Origin: Candidatus Binataceae bacterium
GTDB lineage: Bacteria; Desulfobacterota; Binatia; Binatales; Binataceae
NCBI GenBank assembly: GCA_030041155.1
Contig: JASHOJ010000219.1
Coordinates: 1-42,788, forward strand
Length of the DNA stretch: 42,788 nt
Direction: 5' to 3'
The position numbers and the translations under genes are program-made. This document shows positions 1 through 7,408 of this stretch, in pieces; positions within the stretch are counted from its first letter, which is position 1; each line of letters starts with the position of its first letter. A model generated the notes under the pieces. It was given only the letters and a program-made list of their open reading frames with translations, had not been told where the DNA came from and did no database searches.

Positions 1-312
1 GGCCACCGCCGTGAAACCGCCGGCCGCCGCCGCGCGCAACCCGGTTGCGATCGTTTCCTTCTCCGGAAAGCCGGGATCGCGCAGATGGACATGCGGATCG
101 ACCAGCCCCGGCACGACCCAGCATCCGGCCGCGTCGACAACCTTCGCGCCTTCGGGAACTCCGAGCCGGCCGGGATGTTCGATCGCCTCGACCTCACCTT
201 CGGCGATGAGCACGTCGCAGGTCTCATCGACCGCGCGCGCCGGATCGATAAGCCGCCCGCCGCGCAGCAGGATTCGATTCGGCGGGATTCGATTCGGCAC
301 GTTTGTGCTCAT
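1..312 (-). CDS. pyrC: Dihydroorotase, N-terminal part (cut by window edge)
   Basis: The third step of de novo pyrimidine synthesis, closing carbamoyl-aspartate to dihydroorotate. Only the first 104 codons are in the window. They read like the start of a class I dihydroorotase of the amidohydrolase superfamily: a small beta domain, then VVPGLVDPHVHLRDPG, whose HxH supplies two metal ligands, then a Gly/Ala-rich helix ending in GGFTAVA. The ATG at 312-310 overlaps the stop of the upstream pyrB fusion as ATGA, so translation is probably coupled. The N-terminus carries a small in-frame duplication (NRIPP, NRILL). The metal-binding Lys and the rest of the barrel lie outside the window. The family assignment is firm. 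Confidence 0.93.
   Translation of the reverse strand, partial: MSTNVPNRIPPNRILLRGGRLIDPARAVDETCDVLIAEGEVEAIEHPGRLGVPEGAKVVDAAGCWVVPGLVDPHVHLRDPGFPEKETIATGLRAAAAGGFTAVA
271..300. repeat. 15-bp tandem duplication in the pyrC start region
   Basis: The 13-mer GATTCGATTCGGC occurs at 271-283 and again at 286-298, so a 15-bp unit is present twice in tandem. It is in frame and adds five residues to the dihydroorotase N-terminus, just after the start codon. It looks like a slippage duplication in a stretch under little constraint. Confidence 0.85.
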
Positions 313-2261
313 CCCGCGTCCTCTCCTTCCTTGAGCGACTCGACCATCGAGTAAATGACCACGCAGTCCTGCGTCCTGGCACGTCCGGGCGCCACGCCCT
401 GGGGCGGCGCGAGGCGGACCTGGACGCGCTCGGCACGCGCGGTGGGGATGTTCTTGCCGACGTAGTTGGGCCGGATTGGAACGGCGCGATGGCCGCGGTC
501 GATCAACACCGCGAGCTTGACCGCGGCGGGACGCCCGCGCTGCCACAACGCGGTCATCGCGCGCTGCACGGTCCATCCGCTGTTGATCACGTCGTCGACA
601 ATCACGATCGTGCGATCCTCGGCGACAAACGATTCGGCGCTGTCCAGACGCATCACCGTTTCGGCGGGATTGTACACGTCAATTGCTGCGGACGGCGGAC
701 GCACTCCGGCTTTTTGCTGGATCAGGTCGCAAATTCGGGACGCTAGAATCGCGCCGCGGCTGACCACGCCAACAATCGACACGCCGGTCAGGTCGGGCAG
801 GTCCGCGATCACCTGCTCCGCCATCGAATCGAGAGCCCGCGCAATCGCGGGTGCGTCCATGACCTCGCGCTGAGGGCCGCGCCGGTACGGTTCGTAGCCT
901 TCTTCCTCGGCCTGCTTGACGCTGTCGAACACCGCAAGCGTTCCTTCTTCGATCCACTGCCGCACATAGCCGTGAAGGGTCTCGTCATAGCGATAGTAGC
1001 GGCGCCTGCTCGCATGGCCGACGAACTCGATTCGCATCTCGCGGTCGCAATAATCGCATCGCAGCGCAAGCAGGTTGCGATCGACGCCGGGCGCGAGGCG
1101 AAACCGCGGACGCAGATAGCCGGCTTCGAAGCGGGTGACGCAATTCGGGCTGGCGCATCGCGGCGGCGCCGCGGACTTGAACACAATCGCGGCGTTTTGA
1201 GCATTGGTGCGACTGCGCGGCTCTCCGCTTCGTTCGATAATCCACGCGATTAGCGCCATCCGCACCGGAACGCCGGCAGCAGCCTGCTCGAAGTAGACCG
1301 CGCGCGGGTCGCTGTCGAGCTCGTAGGCGAGTTCGGTAGTGCGCGGCAGCGGATGCATCACCACCGCCTCCTGCACGCGATGGCCCTTGAGCGCGTGCGC
1401 GTCGAAGCGGACATATTCCGACGTCGGCGCGTCTTTTGATTGCAGCCGCTCTTTCTGCAGCCGCGTGACGTAGAACGCGTCGAGCGCGGGTGGCGGCTCG
1501 GCAGTGGGAATTTTCTCCAACGGAGCGTCGCCCGTGAACAGCGCCATCTGATGCGGGGCGCTGGGCGTTAGGTACAGCGCATCGAGTCCGCCCGCGAGCG
1601 ACTTGAGCTCGTCCATCGTGACGGTGGAGAAATTGTAATTGCGTTCCGCCGCCAGCCGCTCGAGCACATAATCGGGCACATCCATACCGGCGGTTGGGAC
1701 CGCAACGATATTCGCGCCAAAGCGGGCGAGCGCATAGATCAGCGAATGGACGGTGCGGCCGAATTTGAGATCGCCGCAGAGCGCGACCGTGAGGCCTTTC
1801 AGGCGCCCCTTCTTGCGTCTCAGAGTGAACAGGTCGCACAGCGTCTGGGTGGGATGTTCGCGGCTGCCATCACCCGCGTTGAGCACCGGGCACGAGGCAT
1901 ACTCCGCCGCGACGCGGGCCGCGCCGTCATGCGGATGCCGCAGCACGATCAAGTCCGCGTAGCCGCTTACGATTCGCGCGGTATCGGCAAGACTTTCGCC
2001 CTTGGCGGCGGAACTCGCGTTCATATCCGCGGAGCTGATAACCGCGCCGCCCAGCCGATGCATCGCAGATTCGAAGCTGAGCCGGGTGCGGGTTGAAGGC
2101 TCGTAGAACAGCGTCGCCATCACCAGGCCGCTTGCCACCGCCGGCGGCTTGCCGGCTTCCAGCGCGGCGGCGTACTCGTCTGCGAGGGTAAAGATGCGCT
2201 CGATCTCAGCGGTTGCGAGATCCTCGATCGAGACCACATCGATTTTTGACAGCCGAGGCAT
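309..2261 (-). CDS. pyrB: Aspartate carbamoyltransferase fused to a PyrI-type zinc module and a PyrR-like domain
   Basis: 650 residues, about twice the usual PyrB. Residues 1-345 are a complete catalytic chain for the first committed step of pyrimidine synthesis: STRTR at 56-60 (carbamoyl phosphate), HPTQT at 136-140, HPLPR at 303-307. Residues 369-405 hold Cys-x4-Cys and Cys-x2-Cys (C369, C374, C402, C405), the arrangement of the PyrI zinc domain, but PyrI's N-terminal allosteric domain is absent. Residues 412-465 are an unassigned basic/aromatic linker. Residues 466-640 match PyrR, with a PRPP-type loop IVIVDDVINSGWT at 552-564 and the C-terminal signature LAVLIDRGHRAVPIRPNYVG. The loop deviates from canonical DDVLYTGRT, and the SYRDD motif of the neighbouring PyrR is missing. 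The ATG follows a GAAGAG ribosome site. pyrR lies 34 bp upstream; pyrC overlaps downstream. Domain calls are firm; a regulatory role for the PyrR part is inferred. Confidence 0.9.
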   Translation of the reverse strand: MPRLSKIDVVSIEDLATAEIERIFTLADEYAAALEAGKPPAVASGLVMATLFYEPSTRTRLSFESAMHRLGGAVISSADMNASSAAKGESLADTARIVSGYADLIVLRHPHDGAARVAAEYASCPVLNAGDGSREHPTQTLCDLFTLRRKKGRLKGLTVALCGDLKFGRTVHSLIYALARFGANIVAVPTAGMDVPDYVLERLAAERNYNFSTVTMDELKSLAGGLDALYLTPSAPHQMALFTGDAPLEKIPTAEPPPALDAFYVTRLQKERLQSKDAPTSEYVRFDAHALKGHRVQEAVVMHPLPRTTELAYELDSDPRAVYFEQAAAGVPVRMALIAWIIERSGEPRSRTNAQNAAIVFKSAAPPRCASPNCVTRFEAGYLRPRFRLAPGVDRNLLALRCDYCDREMRIEFVGHASRRRYYRYDETLHGYVRQWIEEGTLAVFDSVKQAEEEGYEPYRRGPQREVMDAPAIARALDSMAEQVIADLPDLTGVSIVGVVSRGAILASRICDLIQQKAGVRPPSAAIDVYNPAETVMRLDSAESFVAEDRTIVIVDDVINSGWTVQRAMTALWQRGRPAAVKLAVLIDRGHRAVPIRPNYVGKNIPTARAERVQVRLAPPQGVAPGRARTQDCVVIYSMVESLKEGEDAG

Positions 2262-2295
2262 CGTGCTCTTCGCTGATCAACCCCTATCCGCGGCG

Positions 2296-2844
2296 TTACT
2301 TGCCATTGCCGTTGCCAATCACCACGGCGTCGGCGCCGTCGACCTCGGTCAATCGCACATACACGCGATGGCCGGGCGGCGCGGAAATGTTTTTGCCGAC
2401 ATAATCGGCGCGAATCGGAAGCTCGCGTTCGCCGCGATCGACGAGCACCGCGAGCTGAATCGAGTCGGCGCGGCCAAGATTCGTGAGCGCATCGAGTGCG
2501 GCGCGCACGGTCCGCCCGGTATAGAGCACGTCATCGATCAACAGGACCGTTTTGCCGTCGAGCGAGAACGGGATATTGCGCGCGATAAGCCGTGGGTCGC
2601 CTGGCCGGCCGCGGCCGTCATCGCGGTAGGACGAGATATCGAGGGTCCCGACCGCGATTTCACGAGGCGAGAGGCCGCGAATCTCCACGGCAATCCGGTC
2701 GGCCAGGTACGCGCCGCGCCTTACGATTCCAATCAGCGCAAGCGCCTTCGCTTCAGGATTGCGCTCGACGATCTCGTGAGCGATACGTTTGACCGCTCGG
2801 GCTATCGCGACGCTATCAAGGGCGGTTTCGGGCCTGGGCGTCAT
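2296..2844 (-). CDS. pyrR: Bifunctional pyr operon regulator / uracil phosphoribosyltransferase PyrR
   Basis: A canonical stand-alone PyrR of 182 residues (family about 175-180). It carries IGIVRRGAYLADRI, the substrate motif SSYRDD, the PRPP loop LLIDDVLYTGRT at about residues 101-112 and the C-terminal LAVLVDRGERELPIRADYVG. In known systems PyrR binds pyr mRNA leaders with UMP or UTP as co-ligand to promote attenuation, and some members also convert uracil and PRPP to UMP. I prefer the ATG at 2844-2842 because AGGTGA lies just before it; a GTG two codons upstream (2850) is an alternative. It is first in the pyr operon, 34 bp before the pyrB fusion, and a terminator-like hairpin lies in its leader, which fits autoregulation by attenuation. 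Confidence 0.95.
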   Translation of the reverse strand: MTPRPETALDSVAIARAVKRIAHEIVERNPEAKALALIGIVRRGAYLADRIAVEIRGLSPREIAVGTLDISSYRDDGRGRPGDPRLIARNIPFSLDGKTVLLIDDVLYTGRTVRAALDALTNLGRADSIQLAVLVDRGERELPIRADYVGKNISAPPGHRVYVRLTEVDGADAVVIGNGNGK

Positions 2845-2876
2845 ATTCACCTATGGCGCCGCGCCGGGAGGCGGTC

Positions 2877-2906
2877 AAAAAAATCCCGGCAGCGGACGCG
2901 GCCGGG
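2877..2906 (-). terminator. T-tailed hairpin in the pyrR leader (terminator or attenuator)
   Basis: Read on the minus strand, CCCGGC pairs perfectly with GCCGGG across a 10-nt loop and is followed by ATTTTTTT. This is a classic intrinsic terminator layout, ending about 33 bp before the pyrR start. Its place in the leader of a pyrR-led operon is where a PyrR-controlled attenuator is expected. It could instead end the transcript of the coiled-coil gene about 330 bp upstream. I did not find a clear PyrR anti-antiterminator consensus. Confidence 0.65.
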
Positions 2907-2914
2907 CGCAACAT

Positions 2915-2937
2915 TGTGAGGATCGATCATCTTCACA
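2915..2937 (-). promoter_or_regulatory. Second hairpin in the pyrR leader
   Basis: On the minus strand, TGTGA at 2937-2933 pairs with TCACA at 2919-2915. An inner GAT/ATC pairing after one mismatch leaves a 5-nt loop. It lies directly 5' of the T-tailed hairpin, so it could be the upper arm of an antiterminator or a protein-binding hairpin. The stem is modest and the role is inferred only from position. Confidence 0.35.
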
Positions 2938-3098
2938 CCTTCCCGCCATCGCAGTAGCGGATTAAAGGCAAACAAAATGTAGCACGCGCGGATGCGCGCG
3001 TCAATGGGACACCGGATCGTTTGGCGGGGATTCCTCGCGCGCCGGGCAACTAGAGACGCGCGGGAAGGACAAGGAGCTCGTTTGGCGGCGGTTCGCCC

Positions 3099-3180
3099 TC
3101 ACCCTCGCGTCACGATTCCTGCGACAAAGGAACGCAGGAATCGCACCGCTCTCCCTCTCCCGGTGGGCGAGGGTATCGGG
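3099..3180. repeat. Two-hairpin dispersed-repeat-like element
   Basis: Two strong inverted repeats stand side by side. GATTCCTGCG (3114-3123) pairs perfectly with CGCAGGAATC (3133-3142) over a 9-nt loop. CCCTCTCCC (3153-3161) pairs with GGGCGAGGG (3165-3173) with one mismatch and a 3-nt loop. The flank CCCTCACCCTCGCG and the CTCTCCCTCTCCC run resemble intergenic REP-like elements seen in many high-G+C genomes. Only one copy is in this window, so the repeat nature is inferred. Confidence 0.5.
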
Positions 3181-3239
3181 ACGCGCTGCGCCCGGAATAA
3201 TACCTGACGCGTGCGAGTCGATAGAACGGCGCGCGGCGA

Positions 3240-3836
3240 TTATGAGGCGCGGCGTTTTTTCTGCTCGAGCTTGCGAATGCGCTGGTCCTGGTCCTTGCTC
3301 TGCACGGTGATTCGATCGTCAAAGCGCTCGAACTTGCGCATCAGGGTTTGCAGCGCCTTGTTGGTTTTGGCGAGCTCGGCATTAATCTTACTTGCCGCCG
3401 CGTCGCCTGCCCCGGCGCTCTCCGCGGCGCCGTTGCCCGATGTCGCTGTCCTTTCCGCGGTTTTAGCTGCAAGCGCCTCGCTATGCTCGCGCGCCTCGGC
3501 GGCGCGTGCCGCTATTTCCTGCCGGAGCGCATTCTCGGTTGCGCCAAACCATTCACGGAACTCGACCCGGGTTCGTCCCAGAGTCTCGCCGAGCCGCACC
3601 ATCTCGGCGCCGAGGTCCGCGCGCATCGCGGCCAACCCTCCCCTATTTTCGCCAATCTGATCGGAAAGAAAGCGAATCTGGCTGCCGACCTCCGCAAACT
3701 GGCCGATCAATTCCTGGCGCAGCGCATCGAGTCGGCCCCCATAGCCGGAAACCGCCTCGATAACGAGATCGAAGCGCGCTCCCAATTCCTCAAGCATCGT
3801 TCCAATCCTGGTTACGGCGTCATCACCGGAAGCCAC
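3240..3836 (-). CDS. Coiled-coil protein of unknown function
   Basis: 198 residues, not recognised. The first ~110 residues are rich in Leu, Glu, Arg and Ala with heptad-like spacing (EELGARFDLVIEAVSGYGGRL). A low-complexity Ala/Gly/Ser linker covers about 130-150. A second amphipathic helix (NAELAKTNKALQTLMRKFERF) leads to a strongly basic end, RKLEQKKRRAS. There is no signal peptide or membrane segment, so it is probably cytoplasmic and oligomeric. The start is GTG at 3836, chosen because GAGGGGGAG lies about 8 bases upstream. It follows lepB by 53 bp on the same strand, separated by a perfect hairpin, so co-transcription with lepB is uncertain. Confidence 0.7.
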   Translation of the reverse strand: MASGDDAVTRIGTMLEELGARFDLVIEAVSGYGGRLDALRQELIGQFAEVGSQIRFLSDQIGENRGGLAAMRADLGAEMVRLGETLGRTRVEFREWFGATENALRQEIAARAAEAREHSEALAAKTAERTATSGNGAAESAGAGDAAASKINAELAKTNKALQTLMRKFERFDDRITVQSKDQDQRIRKLEQKKRRAS

Positions 3837-3876
3837 TGTTGATGCTCCCCCTCGCTCATAAGTTTAGCTGTTCTCT

Positions 3877-3896
3877 CCGGTAAGCGTGCTTACCGG
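3877..3896 (-). terminator. Perfect hairpin spanning the lepB stop codon
   Basis: CCGGTAAGC (3877-3885) and GCTTACCGG (3888-3896) form a perfect 9-bp stem with a 2-nt spacer. The lepB stop codon lies inside the stem. No T-run follows, so it is not a standard intrinsic terminator; it could protect the 3' end or bind a dimeric protein. Confidence 0.45.
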
Positions 3897-4606
3897 ATGA
3901 TTCCGCCGAATCGCGACCACCTGGCCGCTATGAACCAGTCGAGCCAGTTACTATCCGGGTTGCCGGAATAATAAATGACCATCGCGCGGCCTTCAACATT
4001 GTCGTGCGGCACAAATCCCCAGAAGCGGCTGTCGTAACTATTGTCGCGATTATCGCCCATCACGAAGATTTTTCCGGGCGGCACCGTCACCGGACCGAAA
4101 TTGTCGCGCGGCGAGACGGTGGTCCGCTGATCGTCCGGGACCTCGAAATGGCCATGCGGATCGGGCATCGGCTTGCCATTTAACCACGGGTGGCCGTTCT
4201 TGATCTGCACCACGTCGCCGGGAATTCCGATCACGCGTTTGATGAAATCCTTGGTCGGATCGGGCGGAAAGACGAATACGACCACGTCGCCGCGATGGAT
4301 TGGTTCGAGATCGAACAGGTAATGGCCAAGGTCGATGCCGGGAACATACAGCCCGAAGATGGAATCCGGCATGCGAAGGCCGAAGACCACCTTGTTCACC
4401 AGGATGTGGTCGCCGACCAGGAGCGTCGGCTCCATCGAGCCTGACGGAATCTGATACGCCTGCACCAGGAAGGTGCGGATCACGAGCGCGAGCACCAGCG
4501 CGATAATCAGCGCCTCGGCATACTCGCGCGCGATCGATTTTCCACTTTCATGCGCCTGGGGGCGCTGCTGGTCGGGATGTTTGAGCGAATGCGAAGCCTG
4601 CGCCAT
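3890..4606 (-). CDS. lepB: Signal peptidase I
   Basis: Membrane-bound serine protease that removes signal peptides from exported proteins. 238 residues. A basic, hydrophilic N-terminus leads to one membrane helix at about 30-48 (EALIIALVLALVIRTFLV). Then come IPSGSMEPTL with nucleophile Ser57, KDFIKRVIGIPGD with general base Lys123, and the conserved GDNRDNSYDSRFWG. A single N-terminal anchor is common outside enterics. The ATG at 4606 lies 6 bp after the lepA stop, the usual lepA-lepB pairing, so the two are almost certainly co-transcribed. A hairpin overlaps the stop codon. Confidence 0.96.
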   Translation of the reverse strand: MAQASHSLKHPDQQRPQAHESGKSIAREYAEALIIALVLALVIRTFLVQAYQIPSGSMEPTLLVGDHILVNKVVFGLRMPDSIFGLYVPGIDLGHYLFDLEPIHRGDVVVFVFPPDPTKDFIKRVIGIPGDVVQIKNGHPWLNGKPMPDPHGHFEVPDDQRTTVSPRDNFGPVTVPPGKIFVMGDNRDNSYDSRFWGFVPHDNVEGRAMVIYYSGNPDSNWLDWFIAARWSRFGGIIR

Positions 4607-4612
4607 CTGCTC

Positions 4613-6415
4613 CTACTCCCCGACCTTGAGCAGGGCCAGAAAGGCCTCCTGCGGAATCTCGACGCGGCCAACCTGTTTCATCCGCTTCTTGCCTTCTTTC
4701 TGCTTCTCGAGGAGCTTGCGCTTGCGGGTGATATCGCCGCCGTAGCATTTGGCGGTGACGTTCTTGCGCAGCGGCTTGACCGACTCTCTGGCGATGATTT
4801 TAGCGCCGATCGCGGCCTGAATCGCGACCTCAAACATCTGCCGCGGGATCAGTTCGCGCATTTTCTCGCACAGCGCGCGGCCTCTTTCGTAGGCCTTGTC
4901 GCGATGCACGATTATCGAGAGGGCGTCTACTACCTCGCCATTGATCCGGATGTCCAATTTAACCAGAGGCCCGGCCCTGAAGTCCAGAAATTCATAGTCG
5001 AGCGACGCGTAACCGCGGCTGACCGATTTCAGGCGGTCATAAAAATCGAACACGATCTCCCCGAGCGGCAGCTCATAGTGGAGAATCACCCGATGGTCGC
5101 CGAGGTAGCGCAGGTCGCGCTGAACGCCGCGGCGCTCTTCGCAGAGCTTCATCACCGCGCCGAGAAATTCCTCGGGCATATGGATCGAGGCCAGGATAAA
5201 CGGTTCCTCAATCGCCTCGATACCGTTTTCGTCCGGCAGCAACGCGGGATTATCGACCATCGTGGTTTCGCCGCCGATACTGCGCACTCGATACGCGACG
5301 GTCGGCGCGGTCACGATAAGGTTGATTCCAAATTCGCGCTCGAGCCGCTCCTGCGCGATTCCCATGTGCAGCAGCCCGAGGAATCCGGCGCGAAAGCCGA
5401 AGCCCAGCGCCTGCGACGACTCCGGCTCGCACACCAGGCTCGCGTCGTTCAAGGTGAGTTTCTCGATCGCGTCGCGCAGCGCCGGATACTGATTCGCCTC
5501 GGTCGGGTAAAGCCCCGCGAAGACCATCGGCTTTAGTTCCTTGAACCCGGCAAGCGGCTCGGGAGCTAGGTTTTGCGCATCGGTAACGGTGTCGCCGACC
5601 CGCATGTCGGCCACGGTCTTGATTCCGGCGACGACGTAACCGACCTCGCCTGGCCCGAGCGCATCGGCGGCCTCTTCGTGCGGAGTAAAGCATCCAAGCC
5701 GCATCACCTCGCCTGCCGCGCCCGTCGCCATCAGGCGGATTTTCTGCCCCTTCGCGATCGTGCCGCCGAACACGCGCACCAGCCCGATCACGCCCTCGTA
5801 GCTGTCGTACCAGCTATCGAAAATCAGCGCGCGCAAGGGTTCGTGATGGAGCGGCTTGGGCGCCGGAATGCGCGCGAGGATCGCTTCGAGCACGTCGTCG
5901 ATCCCGACCCCCTCCTTCGCGCTGGTCAGAATCGCGTCGTCGGCGGGCAACCCGATCACGTCCTCGATTTGCGATCGGACGCGTTCGATATCCGCGCCGG
6001 GAAGATCGATCTTGTTGATCACCGGCACGATTTCGAGACCGTGATCGAGCGCGAGGTAAACGTTGGCGAGCGTCTGCGCCTCCACGCCCTGGCTTGCGTC
6101 GACGACCAGCAGCGCGCCCTCGCACGCGGCGAGGCTGCGCGACACTTCGTAGGCAAAATCGACATGGCCGGGCGTGTCGATCAGGTTCAGCACGTAATTT
6201 TGGCCGTTTTTCGCCTGATAATTCAGGCGGACGGACCGCGCTTTGATCGTGATGCCGCGCTCGCGCTCCAAATCCATCGAGTCGAGAAACTGATCCTTGA
6301 GCTCGCGGTGCGAGAGCGCGCCGGTGCGCTCCAGCAGGCGATCGGCGAGCGTGCTCTTGCCGTGATCGATATGCGCGATAATGGAGAAATTGCGTATCGA
6401 CGCAGGGTCAGTCAT
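4613..6415 (-). CDS. lepA: Elongation factor 4 (back-translocating GTPase LepA)
   Basis: Translational GTPase that acts on stalled ribosomes and in ribosome biogenesis. With the ATG at 6415 the protein has 600 residues, the family length. G motifs are intact: AHIDHGKST (G1), RGIT (G2), DTPGHVDF (G3), NKIDL (G4), SAKEG (G5). The family's C-terminal region is present, including [20 protein letters not shown], and ends with [20 protein letters not shown]. An in-frame TTG at 6430 would add five residues; the ATG gives the standard start [15 protein letters not shown]. It sits between a galE-like gene (36 bp upstream) and lepB (6 bp downstream). Confidence 0.97.
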   Translation of the reverse strand: MTDPASIRNFSIIAHIDHGKSTLADRLLERTGALSHRELKDQFLDSMDLERERGITIKARSVRLNYQAKNGQNYVLNLIDTPGHVDFAYEVSRSLAACEGALLVVDASQGVEAQTLANVYLALDHGLEIVPVINKIDLPGADIERVRSQIEDVIGLPADDAILTSAKEGVGIDDVLEAILARIPAPKPLHHEPLRALIFDSWYDSYEGVIGLVRVFGGTIAKGQKIRLMATGAAGEVMRLGCFTPHEEAADALGPGEVGYVVAGIKTVADMRVGDTVTDAQNLAPEPLAGFKELKPMVFAGLYPTEANQYPALRDAIEKLTLNDASLVCEPESSQALGFGFRAGFLGLLHMGIAQERLEREFGINLIVTAPTVAYRVRSIGGETTMVDNPALLPDENGIEAIEEPFILASIHMPEEFLGAVMKLCEERRGVQRDLRYLGDHRVILHYELPLGEIVFDFYDRLKSVSRGYASLDYEFLDFRAGPLVKLDIRINGEVVDALSIIVHRDKAYERGRALCEKMRELIPRQMFEVAIQAAIGAKIIARESVKPLRKNVTAKCYGGDITRKRKLLEKQKEGKKRMKQVGRVEIPQEAFLALLKVGE

Positions 6416-6451
6416 CGTGTTTCGCCGCAAGCGGGCCGCGCAGCCGGATCC

Positions 6452-7384
6452 TTATTTCCTGTGGCTCTTGAAATATTGAAAAGTCTCGGCAAGTCCCTGC
6501 GCGAGTGTTTTCTCCGGCCGCCATGAAAGCTCCCGCGCGGCCAGCGCGGGCGAGATCACGGAGCGGCGTTGCTCGCCCGGCCGCGGTGCGCCGTGCTCTG
6601 CGGCGGTTGGAAAATCCGCGATCGCGGCCAGGGTCGAGTAGACGGCGTTTACGTCGGTCTCGACTCCGGTGCCGACATTGATCGCGATTCCGGATGCCTT
6701 CGCCGAAAGCGCGGCCACGTTGGCACGCACCACGTCGCCAACGAACACGTAGTCGCGGGTCTGATCGCCGTCACCATAGATCGTACACGGCTGGTTCTCG
6801 AGAATCCTGCCGCAAAAAATCGCGACCACGCCCGCCTCGCCGTAGGGATCCTGCCTTGGGCCGTAAACATTGGCGTAGCGCAGCGCCAGATAGTCGATGC
6901 CGTACTGCGCGCGATAAAAGAACAGATAATTTTCGGTCGTGAGCTTGGCGATCCCATAAGGGCTTACGGGGCGGCAGGGATGCTCTTCGGAGGCCGGAAA
7001 AGCGTCCTGCTCGCCATAAATCGCGCCGCCGGTTGAAGAGAACACGACGCGCTTAAGCCCATGCTGGCGCGCGGCCTCGATCAGGTTCAGAAAGCCGACC
7101 ACGTTGACCTGCGCGTCGTAAGCGGGATCGGCAACCGAGCGGCGCACGTCCATTTGCGCGGCGAAATGATAGATCACCTCGGGACGCTCGCTCGCGACCA
7201 TCTCTGAAAGCGCGGCGGCGTCGCGCAAATCGATCTGATAAAAGCGCGCTTTGGGATTGACCTGGCGGCGCTTGCCCGCGGACAGATTATCCACCACGAC
7301 CACCTCGCCCGCGCCGGCGCTAACGAGCGCATCGACCGTATGCGAGCCGATAAAGCCCGCGCCTCCTGTCACCAATATTCGCAT
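6452..7384 (-). CDS. NAD-dependent epimerase/dehydratase, UDP-glucose 4-epimerase type
   Basis: An extended short-chain dehydrogenase of 310 residues that interconverts nucleotide sugars in the cytoplasm. It shows the Rossmann loop GGAGFIGSH at 7-15, FAAQMDVRRSV, SSTGGAIYG at 116-124, catalytic Tyr143 and Lys147 in YGIAK, and RYANVYGPRQDP, typical of GalE and related WbpP/Gne enzymes. The exact substrate (UDP-Glc, UDP-GlcNAc or UDP-uronate) cannot be fixed from sequence. It follows ugd by 24 bp and precedes lepA. Together with ugd and the glycosyltransferase it suggests supply of uronic-acid or galactose-type donors for a surface glycan. Confidence 0.9.
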   Translation of the reverse strand: MRILVTGGAGFIGSHTVDALVSAGAGEVVVVDNLSAGKRRQVNPKARFYQIDLRDAAALSEMVASERPEVIYHFAAQMDVRRSVADPAYDAQVNVVGFLNLIEAARQHGLKRVVFSSTGGAIYGEQDAFPASEEHPCRPVSPYGIAKLTTENYLFFYRAQYGIDYLALRYANVYGPRQDPYGEAGVVAIFCGRILENQPCTIYGDGDQTRDYVFVGDVVRANVAALSAKASGIAINVGTGVETDVNAVYSTLAAIADFPTAAEHGAPRPGEQRRSVISPALAARELSWRPEKTLAQGLAETFQYFKSHRK

Positions 7385-7408
7385 GGGTGTGTTTTTCGCG
7401 TCTGGCGC

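Larger units (their letters stand above)
2845..3239. other. Intergenic region holding the pyr leader and a repeat-like element
   Basis: This 395-bp stretch has no convincing gene. From pyrR outward it holds a T-tailed hairpin (2877-2906), a second hairpin (2915-2937), a short AT-rich patch near 2960-2980 that could hold the pyr promoter, and a two-hairpin repeat-like element (3114-3173). Short open frames here have no recognisable protein features. I could not pick a -35/-10 pair with confidence. Confidence 0.6.

Noticed and set aside
2992-3322. Short frames in the pyr-lepB gap
   Set aside because: They run through the hairpin repeat element and have Arg/Pro-rich shadow-like composition.
4550-6526. 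Long plus-strand open frames (328 and 317 codons) opposite lepA and galE
   Set aside because: They are antisense shadows of conserved genes, His/Arg/Asp-rich with no motif or ribosome site.
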